Part shown: piece by piece, positions 19,794 through 28,808 of the stretch
How the letters are laid out: every line of letters starts with the position of its first letter
How positions within the stretch are numbered: the stretch's first letter is position 1
Assembly (NCBI GenBank): GCA_052143575.1
Contig: JBKQSP010000076.1
Location: forward strand, 1 to 64,000
Direction: 5' to 3'
DNA: 64,000 nt
Source: JAKACA01 sp052143575
GTDB taxonomy: Bacteria > Actinomycetota > Acidimicrobiia > Acidimicrobiales > Bog-793
Notes under the pieces: generated by a model
The model's input: only the letters and a program-made list of their open reading frames with translations
What the model was told of the DNA's origin: nothing
Database searches by the model: none
Made by a program: the position numbers and the translations under genes

Positions 19794-22043
19794 GTGACCA
19801 AGAGACGCTGCGCTGTGATGGCGGGTCACCCCTCGGTGACCGGGGCCGCCCCCTCCCCGGGCCGCCCCGCCGCCGGCGAAGCCGGCGTCGCGAGCGCTCC
19901 GGCCGCGCAGGGCGCGACGACGGCCGTGACGGGTCGCCACCTGCCGGCCCTCGACGGCTTGCGGGCGATCGCCGTCGCCGGCGTCATCGCCTACCACCTC
20001 GGCTTCGGCTGGGCGCAAGGCGGCTACCTCGGCGTCGACCTCTTCTTCGTGTTGTCGGGTTTCTTGATCACGAGCCTGCTCCTGGAGGAATGGGTCGCCA
20101 CCGAGCGCATCCGCCTGCGGGCGTTCTGGGGCCGCCGCGTCCGGCGCCTCATGCCAGCCCTCTTCCTGCTGCTGTTGGCGATCGCCCTCTTCGTCATGCT
20201 CGATGGCCGCTTCGGCGCCCCCGGCGCCATCGCCCAGATCGATCTCAGCGGCCTGCGCGGCGACGCCCTGGCGACGCTCTTCTACGTCGCCAACTGGCAC
20301 GCCATCTTCGCCCACCAGTCCTACTTCGCCCAGTTCGCAGCGCCCTCCCCGCTCGAGCACACCTGGTCGCTCGCCATCGAGGAGCAGTTCTACCTCGTGT
20401 GGCCACCGTTCCTGCTGCTGCTCTGCTCTCAGGCCGGCCGCCGCTTCCGCCGCGTCGGTCTCACCGTCACACTGCTCGGCGTGGGCGCCTCCGCGCTGGC
20501 GATGGCCCTCCTCGACCACGGTGTCTCCGACCCGACGCGGGTGTACTTCGGCACCGACACGCGGGCCTTCGACCTGCTCTGTGGGGCCGCCCTCGCCATG
20601 CTGGCGGCGGCTCGACCGCAGCCCGGCGAACGCGCCCGGCGCTGGCTGCACGCCGGCGCCGTGCCGGCGGCCGTCGCCCTCGGGTTCGTGTGGGTGGTGG
20701 CCGGCTCGCCGAGCGGGCTGCCACCGCGTTGGATGTTCGAAGGCGGTTTCCTGCTCTGCGCCCTCCTGGCCACCGTCGTCATCGCCGACGTCCGCCAACT
20801 TCACCTCGGGCCGCTCGGTCATCTCCTCGCCCTGCGGCCGCTGCAGTGGATCGGGCGGATCTCCTACGGGATCTACCTGTGGCACTGGCCGGTCATCGTC
20901 TACCTGACGTCCGGCCGCACCGGTCTGGCGGAGCCCTGGCTCGACGTGGCACGTGTCGTCCTCACCGTCGGCCTGGCGGCAGCCAGCTTCTACCTCGTCG
21001 AGATGCCGGTGCGGCGCCGGCGCTTTGCCGGCTGGCGTCGCTGGGCAACGGCCCCGGCGTGCGCCGCCGCTCTCGCCGGCGTCGTCCTCCTGGCGACGAC
21101 GCCGGCCATCGCGGCGCCCGCCCCGACCGCTCAGACCTCGGCACCGGTGACCATCACGACCATGAAGCAGGCGCACCGGAGTACGGGCAAGAGCACGGGC
21201 GCCGGTTTCGCCGTCGACACGGCCGTCCCGGGGGCGGGCGGTTTCACGCTGGAGGCGCCCATCCGACTCGTCAAGGGGACGGTCATCAGCCGCCGGCACC
21301 CCTTGAGGGTCATGGTGATCGGGGACTCCATCATGGTCGGTGCCGAGCTCGGTTTCGAGGCGTCGCTCGGCTCCACCCACGAAGTCACCGTGTCGGAGAA
21401 CGCCATCGACGGCTTCGGCCTCTCGACCGACTGGGGCTGGCGGTCCGGGCTGCCCCGCGTCGTCGCGCAGGCGAGGCCGGCGCTCATCATCGCCGCCTGG
21501 AGCTGGGACGAGAGCTGTTCCAGCTATGCCTCGTTCCACAAGGGCCCTTGCGCCTTGCAGGATCCCGTCGGCTATCGGGCCGAGCTGGAACACGCAGTCC
21601 GCCTCATGCTGGGTGTGCGCGGCGTGGAGGGCATCATCTTCTTGCAGCTCCCGCCCGGTGCGGCGTCGGTCGCCAACGGCGTGCGAGCCGGCCTGGCGGC
21701 TTGGACGGCGATCGAGGCGTCGCTGCCGGCTGCTTTCCCGGGCAAGGTGATGTACCTGCCGGTCGGCGCCTCGCTCCTCTGGCAGGGCCACTTCAGCTCC
21801 TGGCTGCCGCCCGCCGGCAAGCCGAACGCCCCCTCGTCTCAATGGGAGCGGGTGCGGATGGTGGACAACGTCCACATGTGCCCCGCCGGCGTCGTGCGCT
21901 ACTCGGACGCCGTGCTGGCCGACATGACCGCCCTGTTCGGCCTGCCGGCGCCCGCCCCGGACTGGTGGCGGGGAAGCTGGACGCGCAATGAGACGTACAA
22001 CTCCCCGCCGGGGGCCTGCCCGGCCGATCACCCGCCCTCCTAA
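19794..22043 (+). CDS. OafA/YrhL-type membrane acyltransferase with C-terminal SGNH domain
   Basis: The roughly 749-aa protein has an acyltransferase-3 domain with about ten membrane helices (LDGLRAIAVAGVIAYH with the catalytic histidine, then GVDLFFVLSGFLI and WSLAIEEQFYLVWP). An extracytoplasmic linker follows, then an SGNH-hydrolase-like domain starting MVIGDSIMVGAELGF. Such proteins O-acetylate cell-surface glycans, with the SGNH domain finishing the transfer outside. GTG at 19794 is preceded by GGGAGG; GTG at 19737 and ATG at 19818 are alternatives. The stop is only four bases from the end of convergent coaE. Neighbouring envelope genes suggest a wall polysaccharide substrate. Confidence 0.88.
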   Translation: MTKRRCAVMAGHPSVTGAAPSPGRPAAGEAGVASAPAAQGATTAVTGRHLPALDGLRAIAVAGVIAYHLGFGWAQGGYLGVDLFFVLSGFLITSLLLEEWVATERIRLRAFWGRRVRRLMPALFLLLLAIALFVMLDGRFGAPGAIAQIDLSGLRGDALATLFYVANWHAIFAHQSYFAQFAAPSPLEHTWSLAIEEQFYLVWPPFLLLLCSQAGRRFRRVGLTVTLLGVGASALAMALLDHGVSDPTRVYFGTDTRAFDLLCGAALAMLAAARPQPGERARRWLHAGAVPAAVALGFVWVVAGSPSGLPPRWMFEGGFLLCALLATVVIADVRQLHLGPLGHLLALRPLQWIGRISYGIYLWHWPVIVYLTSGRTGLAEPWLDVARVVLTVGLAAASFYLVEMPVRRRRFAGWRRWATAPACAAALAGVVLLATTPAIAAPAPTAQTSAPVTITTMKQAHRSTGKSTGAGFAVDTAVPGAGGFTLEAPIRLVKGTVISRRHPLRVMVIGDSIMVGAELGFEASLGSTHEVTVSENAIDGFGLSTDWGWRSGLPRVVAQARPALIIAAWSWDESCSSYASFHKGPCALQDPVGYRAELEHAVRLMLGVRGVEGIIFLQLPPGAASVANGVRAGLAAWTAIEASLPAAFPGKVMYLPVGASLLWQGHFSSWLPPAGKPNAPSSQWERVRMVDNVHMCPAGVVRYSDAVLADMTALFGLPAPAPDWWRGSWTRNETYNSPPGACPADHPPS

Positions 22044-22047
22044 CGCC

Positions 22048-22665
22048 TCACTCGGCGCCGGCCGCTCGCAGTCCCTGCATCCAGGCCCAGGCGCGATCCA
22101 CCATGGCGGCGAGCTCGTCGAGGGTGCCCATGTTGACGATGACGTAGTCGGCGGCGGCGAGCCGCTCGGCTCGCGAGGCTTGCGCCGCCACGCGCCGCTC
22201 AACGTCGGCCCGGTCCATGCCACGGCTCGCGACGAGCCGCTCGACGGCGAGGTCGACGGGCGAGTCGATCACGAGCACGCCGGCGACCGGGTAACGATGG
22301 CGGTCCCCGCCTTCGACGAGCAGCGGTATGTCGAGCACGACGACGTCGTCGGTGACCTGCAGGGCTGACAAGCGCTCGGCCATGCGGGCACCGACGGCCG
22401 GATGGACGATGGCGTTGAGATCCGTGCGGGCCGCGGTGTCGACGAACACGATCGAAGCCAGCCTCCCGCGGTCGAGACGGCCGTCGGGCTGCACGACCTC
22501 AGGCCCGAAACGTTCCACGACGCGGGCAAATCCGTCGGTTCCCGGCTCGACGACCTCGCGGGCGAGTTGATCGGCGTCGACGAGCACGGCTCCCCGCTCG
22601 ACGAGCAGGGCCCCCACCGTGGACTTGCCGGATCCGATCCCGCCGGTGAGTCCGACGGCGATCAT
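22048..22665 (-). CDS. coaE: dephospho-CoA kinase
   Basis: The 205-aa P-loop kinase phosphorylates the ribose 3'-OH of dephospho-CoA, the last step of CoA synthesis. It shows GLTGGIGSGKST at the N-terminus, DADQLAREVVEPG, the IVFVD and HPAV segments, DIPLLVEGG, and the lid region VASRGMDRADVERRVAAQ. ATG at 22665 puts the P-loop right at the start, as in the family. Many actinobacteria place coaE near uvrB, so its position is normal. Confidence 0.95.
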   Translation of the reverse strand: MIAVGLTGGIGSGKSTVGALLVERGAVLVDADQLAREVVEPGTDGFARVVERFGPEVVQPDGRLDRGRLASIVFVDTAARTDLNAIVHPAVGARMAERLSALQVTDDVVVLDIPLLVEGGDRHRYPVAGVLVIDSPVDLAVERLVASRGMDRADVERRVAAQASRAERLAAADYVIVNMGTLDELAAMVDRAWAWMQGLRAAGAE

Positions 22666-22696
22666 CGCCAGGTCACCCGCGTACACTATCCCCGCC
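22666..22696. promoter_or_regulatory. 31-bp divergent promoter region of coaE and the AftD-like gene
   Basis: Only 31 bases separate the two divergent starts. TACACT (22682-22687) lies ten bases before the GTG of the AftD-like gene, the right distance for a leaderless transcript. The same patch read on the minus strand gives TAGTGT (22688-22683), suitably placed for coaE. The two promoters must overlap. Confidence 0.4.
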
Positions 22697-25600
22697 GTGC
22701 GCCGCCACAACAGGAACCACACGCTGCTTGTCGGGGCCCTCGAGCTCGGTCTCCTCGCAGCCCTCGCCTACATCCCCCTCCTGCTGACCAAGCCCGGCAT
22801 GGTGGCGGCGGACACCAAGCAGTACCTCTACCTCGATCCGGGCACCCTCATGGCGCATGCCCTCTCGATGTGGGATCCCACGACGGCCGCCGGCACGGTC
22901 ACCCACCAGCAGATCGGCTACCTGCTACCGCAGGGCCCCTTCTACTGGGTGCTGGCCCGCCTCGGCGTGCCCGTCTGGGTGGCGCAACGACTCTGGATGG
23001 GAAGCCTCCTCTTCGTCGCCGGCGCCGGCGTCCGCTACGCCACAAAGACGCTCGGTCTCCTCGCCGCCGGCCCGCTCGTGGCCGGCGTCGTCTACGAGCT
23101 GAGCCCGTACTCGATGCAGTACATCGAGCGCATCTCCGCCATCCTCATGCCGTGGGCCGCCCTCGGCTGGATGGTCGGCTTCACGGTGCTCGCCCTCCGC
23201 AGAGGTGGCTGGAAGTACCCGGCACTGTTCGCCCTCGCCGTCGCCCTCGCCGGAGGCACGAACGCCACATCGCTCATCTACGTCGCCATCGGCCCCATCC
23301 TGTGGGTCCTCTACGCCCTCTTCGCCACGAGGGATTCGTCGGTGCGCAACGTCATCGCCGGCGCGCTCAAGATCGGCCTCCTGTCGCTCGCCGTCTCCCT
23401 CTGGTGGATCGCCGGCCTCAGCATCGAGGGCGCCTACGGCATCGACGTGCTGAAATTCACCGAGACGGTTCCCGCCATCGCCGGCCCGGCGACGGCGGCC
23501 GAGGTCATGCGCGGCCTCGGCTACTGGTACTTCTACGGCAGCGACCGTCTCGGCCCGTGGCTGTCGTCGAGCGTCGAGTACACCCAGCGCGTCGCCCTTC
23601 TCGTGGTCAGCTTCATCCTCCCGCTGCTCGGTTTCGTCGCAGGCGTCGTCACGCGCTGGAAAGCCCGCGCCTACTTCGCCTTCGTCGGCTTGGTCGGCCT
23701 CGTGCTGTCCGTGGGCACGCACCCCTACAACGGTCCTTCCTTCCTCGGCGGTGCCCTGAAGGCCTTCATGACGGAGACGACGGCGGGGTTCGCCCTGCGG
23801 TCGACGGACCGGGCGACGCCGCTCGTCGTGCTGGCGCTCTCCGCCCTCCTCGGCTCGGGCCTGAGCGCCGGCGCCGCCAGCCTGGCGAGCTGGCGCCCGA
23901 GGCTGCGCCACGCCGCCCTCGTTCCTGCCGGGCTCTGCGTCGCCCTCGCCGTCGTGAACGCCGGCCCCCTCATGACCGGCCTCGCCGTCGACGCCCACTT
24001 CGAGCGTCCGGAGAAGATCCCCTCCTACTTCGCGGCAGCGGCCAAGTACCTCGACGCCCAAGGCAACTCGACGCGGGTCCTCATCGAGCCCGGCGACGAC
24101 TTCGCCGACTACAGCTGGGGCAACACGATCGACCCGGTCTGGCCGGGCATCCTCACGCGACCCTCCATCCAGCGCCAGCAGCTGCCGGACGGCTCCGACG
24201 ACACCGTCGACCTCCTCTCGGCCTTCGACCTCACCCTGCAGCAGGGCACCTACGAGCCGAGCACGCTGGCTCCGATCGCCCGCCTCCTCAGCGCCGGCGA
24301 CGTCGTGCTCGAGTCGGACTACAAGTTCTGGCACTACAACACGCCACGACCGCGGCCGACGTGGGCGCTCTTCGACCCCCCGCCGGCCGGCATCGGCAAG
24401 CCCGTCGCTTTCGGGCCGGAGCTGCCGAACGAGGCGCCGTCGGCATTCTCCTTCCTGGACGAGTCGGCACTCGCCACGCCGGCCACCGCCCCCTGGCCGC
24501 CACCGGTGGCCGTGTTTCCCGTGAGCGACGCCAGACCCATCTATCGGGCCGAGCCGGCTTCGGCGCCGCTCGTGCTCGACGGCAGCGGCGCCGGCATCGT
24601 GGCCGCCGCGGCGGCGGGACTGCTCGCCAACAACCCGACGATCTTCTACGCCGGCACGCTCGACGGCCACGAGAGGCTGCTGCGCGAAGCCATACCTGCC
24701 GGCGCCGAGCTCGTGCTGACGGACACGAACCAAAAGGTCGTCCGTCACTGGTCGAGCGAGAACGACAACATCGGCGAGACGCTGCCGGCCGTGCCCGGCC
24801 CCTCCACCCCGGATCCCACGGCGCAGCCGCTCCAGATCTTCGCCACCTCCGACAACGCCAGCGAGACGATCGCCACCTACTCGGAGGCGCACTACGTGTC
24901 GGCTTCCTCCTACGGCAACCCCGTCGCCTTCACGCCGGAAGACCGCCCGTACATGGCCTTCGACGGCAACCCGAACACGGCCTGGACGACGGCTGCCTTC
25001 TCGCCGGCGGGCGGGCAGTGGATCCAGGTGTCGCTCGACGATCCGGTCACCACGGACGTCCTCGACCTCGTGCAGCCCTATCTGAATCAGCCGAACCGCT
25101 GGATCACGAAGGTGACCCTTACCTTCGACGGCCATGACAGCATCACAACGACGCTCGGGGACGCCTCGCGGGGGGCCACTGGGCAGCTCGTGAGGTTTGC
25201 GACGCGCAGCTTCTCGACGCTTCGCATCACGGTCGACTCCACGACGTGGGGAGACCGGCCACCGGCTGGCGCCTCCGGCGTGGGTTTCGCCGAGGTGGGC
25301 ATTCCCGGGCTCAACATCGTCGAGACGATGCAGTTGCCCTCCGACCTCCTCTCCTCCTTGGGCAGCTCCTCGCTCTCCCACCGCCTCTCCATCGTCCTCA
25401 CCCGCGACCGTGTCTCCCCCATCCCGCCGAGGACGGATCCGGAGCTGGCGATGACGAGAAGCTTCGTGCTCCCGACAGCCCGGACCTTCTCCGTCGGCGG
25501 CACGGCCCGCATCTCGGCGCTCATCCCCGACAACGAGATCGATGCCATCCTCGGAGGCCCGAACGTCTTCGGAGGCGCCGTCCTCGGATCGAACGAGCGC

Positions 25601-27364
25601 CTCCCCGGAGATCTGAACGCTCGCGCCGTCTTCGCCTTCGACAGCAACCCGGCGACGTTCTGGGGCCCGGGCTTCGACGCGCAGGCTCAGGTGGGCGCCT
25701 GGATGCAGGCGAACCTCACCCACAGGGTGACCTTCGACCATCTGAACCTGCAGGTGTTCGCCGACCGCGAGCACTCGGTGCCGACGGAGTTGCGCATCAC
25801 GACGAACGACGGCGGCAACGTCCTCGTCCACCTGCCCGCGGTCAAGGACGTCGACAAGCCGGACGCCGTCGCCGACATGCCCATCTCCTTCAAGACCCTG
25901 ACGGGCAGCGTCATCCGCTTCACGGTCGAGGCGGTGCGGCAGGAGACGACCATCAACTGGTACTCACAGCAGCCCATCGTGCTGCCGTTTGCCATCGCCT
26001 CCATCGGCCTGCCGGGCGTGCACTTCGCGCCCGAGAACCCGGCCGCCCAGATCCCCGATGTCTGCAGGGACACGCTCATGACGATCGACGGCAAGCCCGT
26101 ATGGCTGCAAGTGACCGGCACGGTGGGTGCCGCCGAGAAGCTGAGCGGTTTGCAGGTATCCGGATGCGGCCCGGATGCCCACGGCATCCACCTCAGCGCC
26201 GGCGCGCACACGGTCGTGACGGAATGGGGGAAGCTCACCGGGCTCGATCTCGACCGGCTGACGTTCGACTCCGCCGCAGGGGGCGCCGCCGAACCGCTTC
26301 TCGCTGACGGCGACCTACGGCCGGTGCCCGGCACCCTCTCCGGCAGCGGGGTGCCCTCCCTCGCGACGCCGAGCGTCCACGTCCTGTCGTCCTCCTCCAC
26401 GACCGCCCGTCTCGCTGTCACGGGCGCGTCAGGCCCGTTCTGGCTCGTGCTCGGCGAGAGCGTCAACGCCGGCTGGACCGCTCAGGTCGCCGGCGGGCCC
26501 TCGCTCGGAGGCTCCACTCTCGTCGACGGCTTCGCCAACGGCTGGTACGTCGAGCCGCACGCGCAGTCGTTCACGGTCGATCTCAGCTGGACTCCGCAGC
26601 GGGAGGTGGACATCGCACTCGTCGTCTCGGCCGTTGCCATCTTCCTCTGCCTACTCTTGGCCTTCGTCCCCTGGCAGCGGGTGGGCGGCCGGCGACGCAG
26701 GGGGCGCCATGCCCGGCGCCGGCCGGGCGGAACCGAGGGCGTCGCGGCGGCCGGCAGCGGGGAAGCCGCCGAGGGGGCGGGCGGCGCCGGCCCGGCCGAG
26801 GAGGTCGAGGACGCCGCCAGCAGTCCGAACCAGCCGCCCTTTGAGGGCGGCTGGCCGTCCACGCTGCGGCCACCGTGGAGGGGGGACGGAGCGCCCGCCC
26901 GGCTTCTCTCGGCGCTCGCCGTCGCCGTCGTCGCCGGCGCTGTTTCGGCGCTCGTGCTGCCACCTGCGTGGGTGCTGCCCTTCGGTGCCGCCCTGACCCT
27001 GGCGGCACTGGCTAGCGCTCGCGTGGGCGGTGCTCGCCTCGTGCTCACCGCCGGCGCCGTGGCAGCGGCTGCTTTCGCCGGCGCCGCCACCGTGGCCGGT
27101 CAGATGGCTCACCACTACACGCCGGGCGACTACTGGCCGGAGAACTTCTCGGGCACGAACCTGGCAGCCCTCGTCGCCTTCGTGGCCTTGGCCATCGACT
27201 CGCTCGTCGAGCTCCTCCGGCAGCGGGCAGGCGAGCACAGCGCACCGTGGCGCCAGGGCGAACCTCCTGGCGGGGACGCCGACGCCACGCTCGCGACGAC
27301 CAACCTCCCGACGACCAGTCTCCCGACGGCCAGTCTCCCGACTACGAACGAGGCGTCGGGCTGA
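22697..27364 (+). CDS. AftD-like alpha-(1->3)-arabinofuranosyltransferase family protein (giant GT-C membrane protein)
   Basis: This protein of about 1555 aa has an N-terminal GT-C membrane region with roughly a dozen helices (about residues 10-420; GGTNATSLIYVAIGPILWVL is typical). It has two discoidin/F5-F8-type carbohydrate-binding modules (FDGNPNTAWTT around residue 755 and FDSNPATFWGP around 980) and C-terminal membrane helices. This is the layout of mycobacterial AftD, which adds arabinofuranose branches to arabinogalactan/lipoarabinomannan using decaprenyl-phosphate arabinose. GTG at 22697 is chosen because it follows a -10-like TACACT; earlier in-frame codons overlap coaE. The C-terminus holds a degenerate TTSLP repeat (15-bp units near 27300-27350). 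Substrate and linkage in this organism are unknown. Confidence 0.85.
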   Translation: MRRHNRNHTLLVGALELGLLAALAYIPLLLTKPGMVAADTKQYLYLDPGTLMAHALSMWDPTTAAGTVTHQQIGYLLPQGPFYWVLARLGVPVWVAQRLWMGSLLFVAGAGVRYATKTLGLLAAGPLVAGVVYELSPYSMQYIERISAILMPWAALGWMVGFTVLALRRGGWKYPALFALAVALAGGTNATSLIYVAIGPILWVLYALFATRDSSVRNVIAGALKIGLLSLAVSLWWIAGLSIEGAYGIDVLKFTETVPAIAGPATAAEVMRGLGYWYFYGSDRLGPWLSSSVEYTQRVALLVVSFILPLLGFVAGVVTRWKARAYFAFVGLVGLVLSVGTHPYNGPSFLGGALKAFMTETTAGFALRSTDRATPLVVLALSALLGSGLSAGAASLASWRPRLRHAALVPAGLCVALAVVNAGPLMTGLAVDAHFERPEKIPSYFAAAAKYLDAQGNSTRVLIEPGDDFADYSWGNTIDPVWPGILTRPSIQRQQLPDGSDDTVDLLSAFDLTLQQGTYEPSTLAPIARLLSAGDVVLESDYKFWHYNTPRPRPTWALFDPPPAGIGKPVAFGPELPNEAPSAFSFLDESALATPATAPWPPPVAVFPVSDARPIYRAEPASAPLVLDGSGAGIVAAAAAGLLANNPTIFYAGTLDGHERLLREAIPAGAELVLTDTNQKVVRHWSSENDNIGETLPAVPGPSTPDPTAQPLQIFATSDNASETIATYSEAHYVSASSYGNPVAFTPEDRPYMAFDGNPNTAWTTAAFSPAGGQWIQVSLDDPVTTDVLDLVQPYLNQPNRWITKVTLTFDGHDSITTTLGDASRGATGQLVRFATRSFSTLRITVDSTTWGDRPPAGASGVGFAEVGIPGLNIVETMQLPSDLLSSLGSSSLSHRLSIVLTRDRVSPIPPRTDPELAMTRSFVLPTARTFSVGGTARISALIPDNEIDAILGGPNVFGGAVLGSNERLPGDLNARAVFAFDSNPATFWGPGFDAQAQVGAWMQANLTHRVTFDHLNLQVFADREHSVPTELRITTNDGGNVLVHLPAVKDVDKPDAVADMPISFKTLTGSVIRFTVEAVRQETTINWYSQQPIVLPFAIASIGLPGVHFAPENPAAQIPDVCRDTLMTIDGKPVWLQVTGTVGAAEKLSGLQVSGCGPDAHGIHLSAGAHTVVTEWGKLTGLDLDRLTFDSAAGGAAEPLLADGDLRPVPGTLSGSGVPSLATPSVHVLSSSSTTARLAVTGASGPFWLVLGESVNAGWTAQVAGGPSLGGSTLVDGFANGWYVEPHAQSFTVDLSWTPQREVDIALVVSAVAIFLCLLLAFVPWQRVGGRRRRGRHARRRPGGTEGVAAAGSGEAAEGAGGAGPAEEVEDAASSPNQPPFEGGWPSTLRPPWRGDGAPARLLSALAVAVVAGAVSALVLPPAWVLPFGAALTLAALASARVGGARLVLTAGAVAAAAFAGAATVAGQMAHHYTPGDYWPENFSGTNLAALVAFVALAIDSLVELLRQRAGEHSAPWRQGEPPGGDADATLATTNLPTTSLPTASLPTTNEASG

Positions 27365-28808
27365 CCCGCAGCGCTGAGCGAGGACGTCGCCTGGACGCCT
27401 CGGCGGCCAGCAACTCGAGCGTGCCCAGTGCCGTCGCCTCCCAGGAGAACTGCCGGGCCCGATCGTGCGCTGCCTTCGAGAGCCGTCTACGCAGGGAGCT
27501 GTCGGCCAGCATCCGGTCGATTCCCTTGATGAACTGGTCTTCGTTGTCGAAGAGCAGTCCCGTGACACCGTCTTCGACGGCGTCGAGGTGTCCGGCGATT
27601 CGCGAGACGACCGCCGGCGTGCCGCAGGCGGCTGCTTCGGTCACCGTCATCCCCCAGCCCTCGCGAGCCGAGGTGGAAGCGAGGACCCAGGCGCGGCGGT
27701 AGAGGGCGACGAGCTCGTCGGCTTCGAGGCGCCCGACGAGGCGCACGACGTTTCGCACCCCCGCCTCGTCGATGGCGGCCTCGAGGGCGGCACGCTCGTA
27801 ACCCTCGCCGACGATGACTACCTCGAGATCCGGGTGCAGCGTCGCCAGGGCGGCGGCGGCGGCGATCAGCCGATCGAACTGCTTGACGGGAACGAGCCGC
27901 CCGACGGCGACGACGAGGGGGTGATCCGCCTTGCTGCTCGGCTTCGTGCCGAGGCCGTCACGCCCGAATTGCCGGTCGACGCCGGGCGGCACGACGCTCA
28001 CGAGATCGGCCCGCATGCCGAGACCCTCGACGATCTCCTGGCGCGACGAATCCGACAACGTGACGATGCGCGTCCCTCGGTAAAAGGGAGGGGCCCAACG
28101 CGACTCGAGCGTGTTGCCCATGGCGGCCAAGCGCGGCGGCAGCACCATCTTCCACATCTCCGCATGCACGTGGTGCAGGAACACGAGTCGCGGTCCCCTC
28201 CACCAGATGGGGCTCAGAAACGGCATGCCGTTCCAGATCTCGACCAGACCGTCGAGACGCCCGATCGGCCCGAACCGACCGGCCACCATCTCGAGGGGCG
28301 CCTGCGCGAAGACGCGATAGCGACCGGCGCTCCGAACGAACTCGTAGCCCTGCCGCCTGCCGGCCCTGGGGGCCCCGTCTACCGCGCTCGTCCGCATCAC
28401 CACCTCGATGCCAGCGGCCGCCCAGCGGCTGGCGATCTCATGGGCGTGAAGCTCCGAGCCACCCGCCTCCGGGTCGTCGAGATCCCGCCACGCCACCATG
28501 CCGACACGTTTCAGGCCCGCTTCGCCGGCACGCGAGGCGATCGACTCCGTCCATTCGGCGGCGGAAGGGGTGGCCGAGGGCTCGCCGCGATGCCGGCCGT
28601 TGCTCGCCGACGTCGCCAGCCCATTGGTCGCCAGCCCGTTGGTCGCCAGCCCGTTCGTCGCCAGCCCGCTCGTCGCCAGCCCGCTCGCCGTGACCGAGCT
28701 CGTGGCCGTTAGGCCCGCCGTGTGGCCGTTCGCCGTCGGGACGTCCTCGGGGGAGGCAGGCGCCGGTGAGGCGCCGGCCGCTGAGCTGTTCACGGGTGAG
28801 CCGCTCAT
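27342..28808 (-). CDS. glycosyltransferase family 4 (GT-B fold)
   Basis: The 488-aa protein has an N-terminal low-complexity extension of about 85 residues, followed by a GT4 glycosyltransferase. Signatures are GGSELHAHEIASRWAAAGIEV, VVPPGVD, VAVGRLVPVKQFDRLI, and the nucleotide-sugar motif REGWGMTVTEAAACGTPAVVS (E-x7-E). The extension carries five GLATN/GLATS pentapeptides encoded by a perfect-period 15-bp repeat. ATG at 28808 overlaps the stop of the upstream flavoprotein gene (ATGA). Its end overlaps the AftD-like gene's end by 23 bases, tail to tail. A role in surface glycan synthesis is inferred from the neighbours. Confidence 0.9.
   Translation of the reverse strand: MSGSPVNSSAAGASPAPASPEDVPTANGHTAGLTATSSVTASGLATSGLATNGLATNGLATNGLATSASNGRHRGEPSATPSAAEWTESIASRAGEAGLKRVGMVAWRDLDDPEAGGSELHAHEIASRWAAAGIEVVMRTSAVDGAPRAGRRQGYEFVRSAGRYRVFAQAPLEMVAGRFGPIGRLDGLVEIWNGMPFLSPIWWRGPRLVFLHHVHAEMWKMVLPPRLAAMGNTLESRWAPPFYRGTRIVTLSDSSRQEIVEGLGMRADLVSVVPPGVDRQFGRDGLGTKPSSKADHPLVVAVGRLVPVKQFDRLIAAAAALATLHPDLEVVIVGEGYERAALEAAIDEAGVRNVVRLVGRLEADELVALYRRAWVLASTSAREGWGMTVTEAAACGTPAVVSRIAGHLDAVEDGVTGLLFDNEDQFIKGIDRMLADSSLRRRLSKAAHDRARQFSWEATALGTLELLAAEASRRRPRSALRVSPTPRS
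28611..28685. repeat. five tandem 15-bp repeats inside the GT4 gene
   Basis: Five consecutive 15-base units, all containing GTCGCCAGCCC and differing only at the last or first bases, encode the peptide GLATN/GLATS five times on the minus strand. The unit length is a multiple of three, so copy-number change would keep the frame. Confidence 0.9.

Noticed and set aside
22925..25831. A 968-codon minus-strand frame opposite the AftD-like gene
   Set aside because: Low-complexity Glu/Arg/Gly composition, no motifs, and the sense strand encodes a recognisable membrane protein.
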